From: Peterkaempfera bronchialis
GTDB lineage: Bacteria; Actinomycetota; Actinomycetes; Streptomycetales; Streptomycetaceae
Length of the DNA: 64,000 nt
Assembly (NCBI RefSeq): GCF_003258605.2
Contig: NZ_CP031264.1
Coordinates: 6,564,232 to 6,628,231, forward strand
Direction of reading: 5' to 3'
The notes beneath the pieces were generated by a model that searched no databases, was not told the DNA's origin, and was given only the letters and a program-made list of their open reading frames with translations. Made by a program: the position numbers and the translations under genes. Position 1 is the first letter of the stretch; every line of letters starts with the position of its first letter. Shown piece by piece: positions 40,919-52,900 of this stretch.

Positions 40919-43900
40919 ATGCTGGACCATCACCCGCGACCGGTGCCGGTCGCCGTGGTCGCCGTCGGTGCGCTGCTGCCCGGTTCGCCCGATCCGGAGG
41001 GGTTCTGGCGGGCCGTCGTCCAAGGGCGTGACCTGATCACCGATGTCCCGCCGCACCGCTGGCTGGTCGAAGACCACTACGACCCCGACCCGTCAGTGCC
41101 CGACCGGACCTATGCCCGGCGCGGTGCCTTTCTGCCGGCGGTCGACTTCGACCCGATGGCGTTCGGCATCCTGCCCAACAACCTCTCGGCGACCGACAGC
41201 GCACAGCTGCTCGCCCTGCTGGTCGCCGAGCAGGTGCTCACCGAGGCGGGCGGCGACCGGCTGCCCGCGCTGGACCGGGACCGGATCGGCGTGGTCCTCG
41301 GCGCCGCCGCGCTGCCGCTGCTCAGCCAGATGGCCGACCGGCTGGCCTGGCCGATGCACCTCAAGGCGCTGCGCGAGAGCGGCGTTCCGGAGCCCGAGGC
41401 GCAGGCGATCTGCGACCGGATCGCGGACCAGACCGTGGAGTGGGGCGAGGCCACCTTCCCCGGCATGCTGACCAATGTGGTGGCCGGCCGGATCGCCAAC
41501 CGCTTCGACCTGCACGGCCTCAACCACACCACCGACGCGGCGTGCGCCAGCTCGTTAGCGGCGCTCTCCACGGCGATTGCCGAACTCACCCTCGGCCGGG
41601 CCGACCTGATGCTCACCGGCGGCGTCGACACCGCCAACGACATCGGCACCTATGTCTGCTTCTCCAAGACCCCGGCCCTCTCCACGACCGGGGACTGCCG
41701 GCCGTTCTCGGCCGACGCCGACGGCACCATGCTCGGTGAGGGGCTGGCCATGTTCGCCCTCAAGCGGCTGGCCGACGCCGAGCGCGACGGCGACCGGATC
41801 TACGCCGTGATCCGTGGCGTGGGCACCTCCTCGGACGGCGGCGGCACCGCCATCTACGCCCCCGTCCCGGCCGGTCAGGCGAGAGCACTGCGGCGGGCCT
41901 ACCGGGAAGCCGGGTACAGCCCCCGGACGGTCGGGCTGGTCGAGGCCCATGGCACCGGGACCAAGGCCGGCGACGCCGCGGAGTTCGCGGCGCTGCGCGA
42001 GGTCTTCGAGCAGTCCGGCGATCCCGAGGGGACGGGTGACGGCCCAGACCGGCAGTACTGCGCCCTGGGGTCGGTCAAGTCGCAGATCGGGCACACCAAG
42101 TGCGCCGCCGGAGCCGCCGGGCTGCTCAAGGCGGTGCTGGCGCTGCACCACCGGGTGCTGCCCCCCACCGTCAAGGTCGAGCGCCCGGCCCCCGGCCTGG
42201 ACCTGGAGCACAGCCCGTTCTACCTCAACACCCGGGCCCGCCCCTGGGTGCGCCCGGCGGACCATCCACGGCGGGCGTCGGTCTCCAGCTTCGGCTTCGG
42301 CGGCTCCAACTTCCATGTGGCGGTGGAGGAGTACGTACCCGATGAGTCCGGCTGGGGCGAGCGGGCCCGCCGGTTCCGCAGCATGCCCAGCGAACTGGTG
42401 CTCTTCGCCGCCGACACCCCGGAGGCGGTGCTGACCGCCGCCGGGGAGGTCGACCCGGAGCAGCCGCTCGCCGCGCTCGCCCGCAGCAGCCAGCAGGAGT
42501 TCCGGCCCGACGCCCCCGCGCGCCTGGCGATCGTCGCCCGGGACACCGCCGACCTCGCCGCCAAGGCGGCGCAGGCCGCCGCCGTGATCGCGCGGCGGCC
42601 CGACGCGCCGTTCGCGGCACCGGGCATCCGCTATCGGACGGGCGCCGCCACGCTCGGCCGGATCGGATTCCTCTTCCCCGGCCAGGGCTCCCAGCACATC
42701 GGCATGGGAGCGGACCTCGCCCTGCACCTCCCGACCGTGCAGCGTGCCTGGGACCGCCATGGGGCCAGGGAGTTCGACGGCCTGCCGCTGCACCGCCTGG
42801 TCTTCCCGCCGCCGGCGTTCACCGACGCCGAGCGGGACAGGCAGCAGGCGGCGCTCACCGCGACCGAATGGGCCCAACCCGCCCTCGCCGCCCACAGCCT
42901 GGCACTGCTCGACCTGCTGCGGGCGCTGGGCCTGCGGCCCGACTGCGCCGCCGGGCACAGCTTCGGCGAACTGGTCGCACTGCATGCCGCAGGCGCCCTG
43001 GACGCCGATGGACTGCTCGGGCTGGCCCGCTGCCGGGGTGAGTTGATGCGGGACGCCGCACTCCGGACGCCGGGGGCGATGGTGGCCGTCACGGCGCCGC
43101 GCGAGCAGGTCGAGCCGCTGATCGCCGACCTGCCCGGCGTCTGGCTGGCCAACCACAACGCCCCCGAGCAGGTGGTGCTCTCCGGCCTCGGCGACGCGGT
43201 CGACGCGGCGGCGGGCCTGCTCGCGGGCCGGGGCTTCACCACCCGGCGGCTGGACACGGCCACGGCCTTCCACAGCCCGGTGGTCGCGGCGGCCGGCGAA
43301 CCGTTGGCCCAGGCGGTGCGGGCGCTGCGCATCGACGGCCCGGCGCTCCCGGTGTACGGCAACGCCGACGCCTCGGTCTACCCCGCCGAGCCCGACCAGG
43401 TGCGGGGCCGGATCGCCGCGCACCTCGCCTCGCCGGTGCTGTTCCAGGCAGGGATCGAGGCCATGTACGCCGCAGGTGTGCGGACCTTTGTCGAGGTGGG
43501 GCCGGGAACCACGCTCACCGGCCTGGTGCAGCGGATCCTCGGCGACCGCGACCACCTCGCGGTCGCGCTGCAACGCCCCGGCCAGGACGGCGTCACGGCG
43601 CTGCACGAGGCACTGGGGCAGCTCGCCGTCTGCGGCGCAGCGCTCGACCACGGCGTGCTCTGGGAGGAGTACGCGCCAGCCGCGAAGCGGACCAGGGAGG
43701 ACATGTCCCGCATGACGGTGAAGATCGACGGAGGCAACCACGGCCGGCCCTACCCCCCGCCGGGCGGCGCGGCGGCGCTGCCCGGGCCCAACCCTGTCCA
43801 GGCTCCGGTCTCGGCGTCGGTGTCGGTGTCGGCCCCGGGGTCGGCCCCGGCGTCGGCCGCTCCTGTGCTGCCCGTGCAGCAGGCCGTCGACCCCGGTCTG

Positions 43901-46879
43901 CTGGCGCTGATCGAGGAGACCCAGCGGCAGACCGCGCAGGCGCACGCCGACTACCAGCGGCAGACCGCCGAGGCGCATACCGACTACCAGCGGCAGGTGA
44001 CCGAGAGTCACCTCGCCTATCTGCGGATGTCCGAGTCGGCGATGGCCGCGCTGCTGGGCGGCCCGGTGGCGGTGCCCGAGACCGCGCCCGCGTACATTCC
44101 CGCCGCCCGGGCTGCCGTCCCGGTCCCGCAGATCGAGTCGGCCGTGGTGATGGCACCTGCCCCTGCCGTTCCGGTTCCGGTGGCTTCGGCCGTCCCGGTG
44201 GCCGCTCCGGTCGCTCTGGCCGCTCCGGACACTCCGGCGGCTCCGGCACCGTCGGCGCCGTCGGAGCCGACCGCCGGGCCCGACGTGCCCGCTCCGCAGG
44301 ACCTCGAACGGCTGATCCTCTCGGTCGTGGCGGAGCGGACCGGCTACCCCGTGGACATCCTCAACCTCGATATGGAGCTGGCAGCCGACCTCGGCATCGA
44401 CTCGATCAAGCGGGTGGAGATCCTCTCCGTGGTCTGCGGCGACATGGGCGATCTGCCGCAGAGCGCCTTCGCGGACCTCGGCGCGGCCCGCACCCTGCGC
44501 CAGATCGCCGACACGGTCCGCAGCCACCTGGGGATCACCAACTCTGACACTCCGTCAGCCGCTATGCCGCCGACCCCGGTTACCCCGGCGGCTCCGGACA
44601 CCGCCGTACGGGCGGCGCTGAGCCGCGCGGTGCCGCGCGCCGTCCCCGCCCCGGCCGCCGGACTGGCCATGGCAGGGCTGTACGACGGCCCGATCGCGGT
44701 CACCGACGACGGCACGGGCGTGGCCCAGCTGGTCGCCGAGCAACTGCGCTTCCACGGCTGCGCCGCCACCGTGGAGCGCAGCATCCCCGAGGACGCGGCC
44801 GGGGTGGTCCTGCTGGACGGGCTGGCCCCGGTCGACTCCGCCGCCCGGGCCGCCGCGGTCCAGCGTGAGGCGTTCCGTACGGCGGTCTCCGCAGCCGCCC
44901 GCCCGGGGGTGCGGAGCGGGGTCTTCGTCACCGTCCAGGACACCGGCGGCGACTTCGGCCTGGGAGGCGGACAGGGCGACCGCGCCTGGCTCGGCGGGCT
45001 GGCCGGGCTGGCCAGGACCGCCGCCAAGGAGTGGCCCGAGGCCGCCGTGAAGGCCATCGACTGCGAACGCGGCAGCCGTGAGCCGCACGCCGTCGCCGCC
45101 GCCATCGTGGGCGAGCTGCTGGAGGGCGGCCCGGACCTCGATGTGGCGCTCTCCGCCGACGGCACCCGGCGCACCCTGCGGCTGGCGCCCGCGCCGCTCC
45201 CGGCCACCGCCGGGGAGCCCGCCCGGATCGGGCCGCAGTCGGTGATCGTGGCCACCGGAGGCGCACGCGGGGTGACGGCCGCCGCGCTGCGCGCGCTGGC
45301 GGCCGAGCACCGGCCGCATCTGGTCCTGCTGGGCCGCACCCCGCTCACCGAGGAACCGCCCGGCCTGGCACACCTGACCGACGAGGCAGCCCTGACCCGC
45401 GCGCTGGCCGAGACCCGCGCGCCGGACGACCGGGAACCGGCCCCCGCCCCGGCCGCGCTCGCCGCGCACGCCCGCCGCATCCTGGCGGTACGGGAGATCC
45501 GGGAGACGGTCGCCGCGATCGAGCGGGCCGGGTCCCCCGTGCGGTACCTGGCGGTGGACGCGCGCGACGGCGCTGCGCTCAGCCGGGAGCTGGACCGGGT
45601 ACGGGCGGAGTGGGGCCCGGTCACCGGCATCGTGCACGGCGCCGGCGTACTGGCCGACAAGCTGATCGCCGACAAGACCGACGAGCAGATCGACCGGGTC
45701 CTCAGCACCAAGGTCGACGGCCTGCGCGCACTGCTGGACGCCACCGTGGACGACCCGCTCCGACTGGTCTGCCTCTTCTCCTCGGTGGCCGGTCTCTTCG
45801 GCAACGCGGGCCAGAGCGACTATGCGGTCGCCAACGAGGTGCTCGGCCAGGTCGCCTCGGTGGAGCAGGCCAGGCGTCCGGGCTGCCTGGTGCGGTCCAT
45901 CGCCTGGGGGCCGTGGCAGGGCGGCATGGTCACCCCGCCGATCGCCGCGCTGCTCGTCGGGGAAGGGGTCGAGCTGATCCCCGTCGAGGCGGGCGCCGAC
46001 GCCTTCGCCGCCGAGCTGGGCGGCCCGGCGTCCGAGGCCAGGGTCTGCCTGGCCATGGACGGCGGGCTCGGTCCGATGGGTTCGGTTAGCCGGGCGCCCG
46101 CCCGGGCGGAGCTCCGCATCGACGCCGACCGATACCCGTACCTGGCCGATCACGCGATCAACGGCCGACCGGTGCTGCCGCTGGCGCTGTCCGCCGAGTG
46201 GTTCGCCCGGGTGGCCGCCGTCTGGCGGCCGGAGGGCGATCCGGTGGTGCTGCGCGGCCTGCGGGTACTGCGCAAGGTCGTTCTGCCCGAGCCGACGGCG
46301 GCCGGACCCCGCCTGGCGGTGCAGGGCCGGGTCTCCGGGCAGGGCGGGCAGCGCGCCCTGGAGCTGGAGCTGCGTGGTGACGACGGAGCCGCGCACGTCC
46401 GGGCGGTGGTGCCCGGCGCTGCGGCGGCGGACGCACCCGACCTCGGCGAGCCGGGCGGGCTGCTGCCACCGGACGGGATCGAGCTGTACGACGGCCATGC
46501 GCTCTTCCACGGCCCGCGCTTCCACGTCGTGCGGTCGCTGACCGGGATCGGCGAGGCCGGTGCCGTCGGCGAACTCGTCGGCCTGCGCGGGCTGGGCTGG
46601 CCGGGCGAAGCCTGGCGCAGCGACCCGGCAGCTCTGGACGGCGCCTTGCAACTGGCCTCGCTCTGGGCGCTGCGGATGCTGGGCGGTGCGGTGCTGCCGA
46701 TGGGGATCGAGGAGTGCCGCCTGCTGGGGGCGGGCCCGCTGACCGGGGCCGCCCGATGCGTGGTCAGGGCCGTCGAGGTGAGCGGTGACCGCGCCCGCTG
46801 CGAGGCCGTGGTCGCCGACGAGAGCGGCGCCGTACGCATCGACCTGCGCGGCGTCGAGCTGGTACGCCGCCCGTCCTGA
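40919..46879 (+). CDS. pfaA: PfaA-like multidomain synthase: KS-AT-ACP-KR-DH
   Basis: A 1986-residue iterative type I synthase. KS (about 1-460) has Cys209 in TTDAACASSL, EAHGTGTKAGD and GHTKCAAGAAG. AT (about 580-900) has Ser681 in AAGHSFGELVAL. A helical 11-residue repeat (about 1002-1040) precedes a single ACP (about 1128-1205, Ser1162 in LGIDSIKRVEIL). KR (about 1430-1740) has VATGGARGVTAAAL and the Tyr in GQSDYAVANEV. A PKS-type DH (about 1750-1980) has HAINGRPVLP and LDGALQLAS. Marine PfaA proteins carry several tandem ACPs; only one is present here. A GAGGAGAG site precedes ATG 40919. There is no thioesterase. It should run elongation, ketoreduction and part of dehydration. Confidence 0.92.
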   Translation: MLDHHPRPVPVAVVAVGALLPGSPDPEGFWRAVVQGRDLITDVPPHRWLVEDHYDPDPSVPDRTYARRGAFLPAVDFDPMAFGILPNNLSATDSAQLLALLVAEQVLTEAGGDRLPALDRDRIGVVLGAAALPLLSQMADRLAWPMHLKALRESGVPEPEAQAICDRIADQTVEWGEATFPGMLTNVVAGRIANRFDLHGLNHTTDAACASSLAALSTAIAELTLGRADLMLTGGVDTANDIGTYVCFSKTPALSTTGDCRPFSADADGTMLGEGLAMFALKRLADAERDGDRIYAVIRGVGTSSDGGGTAIYAPVPAGQARALRRAYREAGYSPRTVGLVEAHGTGTKAGDAAEFAALREVFEQSGDPEGTGDGPDRQYCALGSVKSQIGHTKCAAGAAGLLKAVLALHHRVLPPTVKVERPAPGLDLEHSPFYLNTRARPWVRPADHPRRASVSSFGFGGSNFHVAVEEYVPDESGWGERARRFRSMPSELVLFAADTPEAVLTAAGEVDPEQPLAALARSSQQEFRPDAPARLAIVARDTADLAAKAAQAAAVIARRPDAPFAAPGIRYRTGAATLGRIGFLFPGQGSQHIGMGADLALHLPTVQRAWDRHGAREFDGLPLHRLVFPPPAFTDAERDRQQAALTATEWAQPALAAHSLALLDLLRALGLRPDCAAGHSFGELVALHAAGALDADGLLGLARCRGELMRDAALRTPGAMVAVTAPREQVEPLIADLPGVWLANHNAPEQVVLSGLGDAVDAAAGLLAGRGFTTRRLDTATAFHSPVVAAAGEPLAQAVRALRIDGPALPVYGNADASVYPAEPDQVRGRIAAHLASPVLFQAGIEAMYAAGVRTFVEVGPGTTLTGLVQRILGDRDHLAVALQRPGQDGVTALHEALGQLAVCGAALDHGVLWEEYAPAAKRTREDMSRMTVKIDGGNHGRPYPPPGGAAALPGPNPVQAPVSASVSVSAPGSAPASAAPVLPVQQAVDPGLLALIEETQRQTAQAHADYQRQTAEAHTDYQRQVTESHLAYLRMSESAMAALLGGPVAVPETAPAYIPAARAAVPVPQIESAVVMAPAPAVPVPVASAVPVAAPVALAAPDTPAAPAPSAPSEPTAGPDVPAPQDLERLILSVVAERTGYPVDILNLDMELAADLGIDSIKRVEILSVVCGDMGDLPQSAFADLGAARTLRQIADTVRSHLGITNSDTPSAAMPPTPVTPAAPDTAVRAALSRAVPRAVPAPAAGLAMAGLYDGPIAVTDDGTGVAQLVAEQLRFHGCAATVERSIPEDAAGVVLLDGLAPVDSAARAAAVQREAFRTAVSAAARPGVRSGVFVTVQDTGGDFGLGGGQGDRAWLGGLAGLARTAAKEWPEAAVKAIDCERGSREPHAVAAAIVGELLEGGPDLDVALSADGTRRTLRLAPAPLPATAGEPARIGPQSVIVATGGARGVTAAALRALAAEHRPHLVLLGRTPLTEEPPGLAHLTDEAALTRALAETRAPDDREPAPAPAALAAHARRILAVREIRETVAAIERAGSPVRYLAVDARDGAALSRELDRVRAEWGPVTGIVHGAGVLADKLIADKTDEQIDRVLSTKVDGLRALLDATVDDPLRLVCLFSSVAGLFGNAGQSDYAVANEVLGQVASVEQARRPGCLVRSIAWGPWQGGMVTPPIAALLVGEGVELIPVEAGADAFAAELGGPASEARVCLAMDGGLGPMGSVSRAPARAELRIDADRYPYLADHAINGRPVLPLALSAEWFARVAAVWRPEGDPVVLRGLRVLRKVVLPEPTAAGPRLAVQGRVSGQGGQRALELELRGDDGAAHVRAVVPGAAAADAPDLGEPGGLLPPDGIELYDGHALFHGPRFHVVRSLTGIGEAGAVGELVGLRGLGWPGEAWRSDPAALDGALQLASLWALRMLGGAVLPMGIEECRLLGAGPLTGAARCVVRAVEVSGDRARCEAVVADESGAVRIDLRGVELVRRPS
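43922..44020 (+). repeat. Three tandem 33-bp repeats in pfaA (11-residue helical repeat)
   Basis: Units start at 43922, 43955 and 43988 with CAGCGGCAG and encode QRQTAQAHADY, QRQTAEAHTDY and QRQVTESHLAY. An 11-residue period predicts a right-handed coiled coil just before the ACP. Confidence 0.8.
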
Positions 46880-46911
46880 CGCCTGCCACCACCACCCACG
46901 GAGAGCCCACC

Positions 46912-49900
46912 TTGGGATTCGAACCCATCGCCGTCATCGGGCGGGGCTGTGTGCTGCCCGGTGCCCTCGACCCCGACCAGCTGTGGCGGAACGCCGAGGC
47001 CGGCCGGTCCTGCCTGTCGGCCGTCTCCATGGAACGGTGGCGGCTGCCCCGGCAGGGCTACGACCGCCTGGTGACCGACCCGGCCGACCGGATCGCCTCG
47101 GTGGCCGGCGGATACGTCCAGGGCTTCGACGAGGTGTTCGACCCGAGCGGCTTCGCCCTCGATCCGGCGGAGATCGCCGAGCTGGACCCGCTCTTCCACT
47201 GGGTCCTGTACGGCGCCCGGCAGGCACTGCGCGAGTCCGGGCAACAGGGGCCGTTGCCCGACGCCGGTCTGGTGCTGGGCAATCTGGCCTACCCCAATGA
47301 GTCCGCCAGCCGCTTCGCCGAGCATGTCTGGCTGACCGCCCAGGAGCCCGCGCTGCGCACGGCACTGCTGCGCGGCAGGCCCCGGCCGCACCCCGGCAAC
47401 TGGTTCGCCGCCGGACGGCCCGCCCAACTCGCGGCGCGGGCGCTGGGCCTGGGAGCGGGCGGGTTCGCCGTCGACGCGGCCTGCGCCTCCGGGCTCTATG
47501 CGATCAAGCTCGCCTGCGACCGCCTGCACTCCGGGGCGGTGCGGCTGATGGTCGCGGGGGCGGTCAACCGGGCCGACAACCTCTTCCTGCACCAGGGCTT
47601 CCACGCCCTGTCGGCGCTCAGCCGCTCCGGCCGGAGCCGGCCCCTCCAACGGGACGCCGACGGGCTGATCCCGGCCGAGGGTGCCGGGTTGGTGGTGCTG
47701 ATGCGGCTGGCCGATGCGCTGGCGGCGGACGTTCCGGTGCTCGGGGTGATCCGGGCGGTGGGGCTCTCCAACGACGGCCGGGGCGGCGGTCTGCTGCTCC
47801 CCGACCGCGACGGGCAGACGCGGGCGATGCGGCTCGCCTACGCGCTGGCGGGCATCGACCCGGCCACGGTCTCGCTGATCGAGGCCCACGCCACCGGGAC
47901 CCCGAGCGGTGACGCGGTGGAGGTCCGGGCCATGGCCGAGGTGTTCGCCGACAGCCCCGGCGTGCCGATCGGCTCGGTCAAGGCCCAGCTCGGCCACCCG
48001 CTGGCCGCAGCCGGGGTGGCGGGGCTGCTCAAGGTGCTCGGGGCGATGGGCGCGGGGGTCCGCCCTGCGGTGGCCGGAGCCGACCGGCCGCTCGCGGAGC
48101 TGGACGGTACGCCGCTGCGGCTGCCCGCCGAGGCCGAGGAGTGGCCGGGGCTGCGCCGGGCTGCTGTCAGCGCGTTTGGATTCGGCGGCGCCAATGCCCA
48201 TCTGGTCCTCGACGGCTGGCCCGAGGGTGCCGGGTCGGTTGTTGTGAGGGGCCGGGTTGGAGGGTTGCCCGAGGGCGCCGGGTCTGGGGGCCGGGGCGGT
48301 GGGAGTCTGCCCGAGGGTGGTGGGGTGGCGGCCTCGCCGGAGGTGGATGCCGGGCCGCTCGCGATTGTCGCCCTCGGCGCCCGGGTCGGCGGCGGCGAAT
48401 CCGCCGAGAGCCTGCGCCGCACACTGCTGACCGGTGAGTCCGAGCCCCGTACCGCCGCCGTCACCGCAGTCGAGCTGTCGGCCGGAGGGCTCTGCTTCCC
48501 CCCGGCCGACCTGGCCTGCGCGGAGACCCGCCAACTGCTGGTGCTGGCCGCCGCCGAGGAGGCTGTGGCGGACATCCGGCTGCCCCGCGAGCGCACGGCG
48601 GTGCTGATCGGCGCGGGCAGCGACCCGCAGGCCGCCCGCTACGGGGCACGGTGGCGTTCGGCCGCCTGGCGGGAAGGCGCCGACGCCGAGACCGTCGCGG
48701 CCACCCAGCAGGCGTTCGCCGCGCCGCTGCCCGCCGCCGGAGTGACCGGCACCATGCCCCATCTCCTGGCCCACCGGCTCAACACCCGGTTCGACCTGGC
48801 CGGGCCGGGCTTCGTGGTCTGCGCGGAGGAGGCGTCCGGGCTGGTGGCACTGGAGCTGGCCGCCCGCGCGCTGCGGACGCACGAGGTGGACGCCGCCCTG
48901 GTGGGGGCGGTCGACCTGGCGGACGAGGCAGTGCAGCGGGCCGCGCTGGCCGGGCTCGGGGTACTACGGCGGCCCCCGGGAGACGCCGCCGTGGCGCTGG
49001 TCCTCAAGCGGTTGGCCGACGCCCGGCGCGACGGCGACCAGGTGATCGCGGTCCTGGACCAGGACGGCACGGCTGCACCGCAGCTGCTCGTCGGCGACGG
49101 ACCCGCCGAAGGCGAGGCGGCGGTGCCACATATCGACCCGGCCGAGCTGTTCGGCGCCGCACACGCCGCCGCCGGACTGCTCTCCGTGGCCGTCGCCGCC
49201 CTGGCACTCCAGCACCGCGTACTGCCCCGCCCGCACGCCCCGGCGCTCCCGCTGGACGCCGCCCGCACGGCCGAGGTACGGTGCTCGGTCCTGGAGGGCC
49301 CGCAGGCCCGTACCCGCCTGGTGGCGGATGCGGCCCGGCCGTGGGTGTCGGGCCCGGCCCCCCGGCTGCACCTCTACTCCGGCCGGGACCGGCATGAGGT
49401 GGCCCAGGCGCTGGACGCCGACCGCGAGAGCGCCGCAGGCCCTGCCCGACTCGCCCTGGTCACCACCGACGCCGACCTCGCCGAGCAGCGGGAACGCGCC
49501 CGGCGCTGGCTGGCCGGTGAGGGCATCAGGCCACCGGGGGCCGCCTACCGGGACGCACCCGTGGTGGGGGAGACCGCCTTTGTCTTCACCAATGGCTCCG
49601 CTGCCTACCCGGGTATGGGCCGCGAACTCGCCCTCGCGCTGCCCGACCTGCTGGACAATCTGGAGGCGTCGGGACTGCCCCGGTCACTGCTGACCGGCCC
49701 GGCCACCGCCACCGGCCCGGCCGACGCGCTGGACCAGATCATGAGCACCGGCCTGGTGATCAGCCTGCACACCGCCATCAGCCGGGCCCTGCTGGGCGAC
49801 CCGGACGCGGCGATCGGCTACTCCTCCGGTGAGACGGCCGCCCTGATCGCCCTGGGCGTCTGGACGGACACCGCCGAACACTGCGCGGAGAGCCGGGCGA

Positions 49901-52900
49901 GCGGGCTCTTCGACCGGGAGATCGGCGGGGAGTACCGGGCCGTCCGCCGGGCCTGGGAACGCGCGGGCGTCCCCGGCAGCCGATGGGCCGGCTACCTCGT
50001 CTCCATGCCCGCCGAGCGGGTCCGGGCGGAGCTGGCCGCTGAGCCGGCGGTCCACCTGCTCGCGCTGAACGCACCCGGCCTCTGCGTGGTCGGCGGAGAG
50101 GCCGAGGCATGTGACGCCTGGGTTCGCAGGCAGCGGGCCCACGCCGTGCCGATCAGCTACGACATGGCCGCGCACGCACCGGAGCTGGCCGAGGTGGAGA
50201 GCCGCTGGTGGCAGCTGCACCACCGGCCCACCACGGCCGTCCCCGGGGTGCGGTTCTACAGCTGCGCGAGCGGGACGTCGTATCTGCCGACCGCCGAGCG
50301 GGTCGCCGACGCCCTGACCGCGCAACTGCTCACCACCGTCGACTACGTCCGGGTGATCGAGCGGGCCTGGGCGGACGGGGTGCGGATCTTTGTGGAGCAG
50401 GGGCCGCGCGGCCTCTGCACCTCATGGATCAGCCGCATCCTCGGCGACCGGGACCATCTGGCCGTGGCCATGGACGCGCCCGACGGCCAGGGCCTGGCCC
50501 GGATCGGCCAGGTCGTCGCCGAACTGGCGGCGGCGGGGGTGCGGGTGGACGCCGACGCGTTCCTCGGCCGCTGGGCGGCTGCTGCGCCCCGGGCGACGCC
50601 GACCGGGCAGCGCATCGCCATTCCGATCGCCCCCGCCGAGGTCCGGCTGCCGGCCGAGCGGGCGCCGCAAGCCGCACCCATGCCCCGGGCCCCCCGCCTG
50701 CCGTCCACGCTGCCCAAGGCCGAACCGGCGCCCGCGTCGGTGTCCACGCCGGTGCCACCGACCGTGTCCGTGCCCGTGCCCGTGCCCGTGCCCGTGTCTG
50801 TGCCCGCGTCCGGGCCGGCGACGCGGGTGGCCGGGGTGATCGCCGAGGCCCGCAACCGGGTCACCGCCGTGCACCGGTCGGTGCTGGCGGGCCAGGCGGA
50901 CGCCCAGCGGACCTTCGCGGCCCAGCAGGCCGAGGCGCAGCGGCACTTCCTGCACGGCCGGTCCACCGCTCTGGCCGCACTCGCCGCCCTGGCGCACGGC
51001 ACGGCGCACGGCTCGACGGCCGGTTGGAGCCCGGCCGCCCCGGCCGACCCCGCCCGGCCCCGCCCGTATCCCGGCCCGGCCTTCGACCGGGCCCAGCTCG
51101 AACACCTCGCCCACGGCCGGATCTCGGAGCTGTTCGGCCCGGCGTTCGCCGCCCAGGACGACCGGCACCGGCAGACCCGGCTGCCCCGGCCGCCGCTGCT
51201 GCTGGTCGACCGGGTCCTGGGCATCGACGCCGAACCGGCGGCGCTGCTGCGCGCCTCCGCGCCCGGCACCGGCACGCTCTGGACCGAGACCGACGTCCGG
51301 CCGGACTCCTGGTACCTGGACGCCACCGGGCGGATGCCGCCCGGGATCATGGTCGAGGCCGGGCAGGCGGACCTGCTGCTGATCAGCTGGCTCGGCGCCG
51401 ACCTGCTGGACCGCCAGGACCGGGTGTACCGGCTGCTGGGCTGCGAGTTGACCCTGTACGGCAGCCCGCCCCGCCCCGGCGACACCCTGCACTTCGAGAT
51501 CCAGATCGACGGCCACGCCGTGCACCAGGGGGTGCGGCTCTTCTTCTTCCACTACGACTGCCATGTCGACGGCGAGCTGCGCCTGACCGTGCGCAACGGG
51601 CAGGCGGGGTTCTTCACGGACGAGGAGCTGGAGAGCAGCGCAGGGGTGCTCTGGCACCCGGCGGACGGCCCGCCGGACCCGGATGCCACGGTGGACCCGC
51701 CGGTCGCCACCACCGCCTCCTGCTTCGACGCTGCCCAGGTACGGGCCTTCGCCGACGGCAATCCCGCCGACTGCTTCGGACCGGCCTGGACGGCGGCCAG
51801 GGCGCACATCCGGACCCCGAGGGTCGGCTGCGGACGGATGCTGCTGCTGGACGAGGTGACGCACTACGACCCCGCCGGAGGACCGTGGGGCCGTGGCTAT
51901 CTGCGGGCGGAGACCCGGATCGACGCGGCGGACTGGTTCTTCGACGGGCACTTCCACCACGATCCGTGCATGCCCGGCACCCTGATGTTCGAGGGCGCCT
52001 TGCAGGCCATGGCCTTCTCCCTGGCGGCGGGCGGCCACACCCTGGACCGGGACGGCTGGCGCTTCGAACCGGTGCCCGGCCGCCCCGCCGCCCTGCGCTG
52101 CCGCCGCCAGGTCACACCGGACAGCTCGCGGCTGGTCTACGAGGTCTTTGTGACGGAGCTCAGCGCCGGTCCCCAGCCCACGCTGGTCGCCGATGTGCTC
52201 TGCACCGTGGACGGGGTGCAGGCGTTCCACGCCGCCGGGGTGGCGCTGCGCCTGGTGCCCGACTGGCCGCTGGAGCAGTGGCGGCAGCTCGGCCCGGTCC
52301 GGGTGCAGACCGACGGCACCCCGGTCCCGCTGCCGCTGCTGGGCGGCCTGCGCGGCCATCGCGACGACGCGGACTGCGCCGTTGTCGGGGACGTCCGGTA
52401 CGACTACGCCACGCTGCTCGCCGCAGCCTGGGGGCGGCCGACGGAAGCCTTCGGCCAGGACGCCGCCGTCTTCGACGGCGGCAGGAGGCGGGCCCGGCTG
52501 CCCGGCCCGCCCTTCCACTTCGTCAGCCGCATCGTCACCGGTGACCTGGTCGTCGGCGGGGAGCGGCCGGGCAGCCGGCTGGTCACCGAGTACGACGTGC
52601 CCGAGGATGCCTGGTACTTCGAGCAGGGCGGCGGCTCGGCCATGCCGATGGCGGTGCTGATGGAGGTGGCGCTGCAACCGTGCGGCTGTCTGGCGGGCCA
52701 GGCCACCGACCTGCTCCGAGGTGAGCAGGACCTGTACTTCCGCAATCTCGACGGCACCGGGACCGTACTCGGCGAGGTCACCCCGGGGACCCGCACCGTG
52801 CGGACCGAGGTCGTGCTCCGCACCATCGCCCGCCACGGGGACCTGATCATCGAGACCTTCGACGTGGAGTGCCATGCCGACGGCAGGCCGGTGTTCCGGC

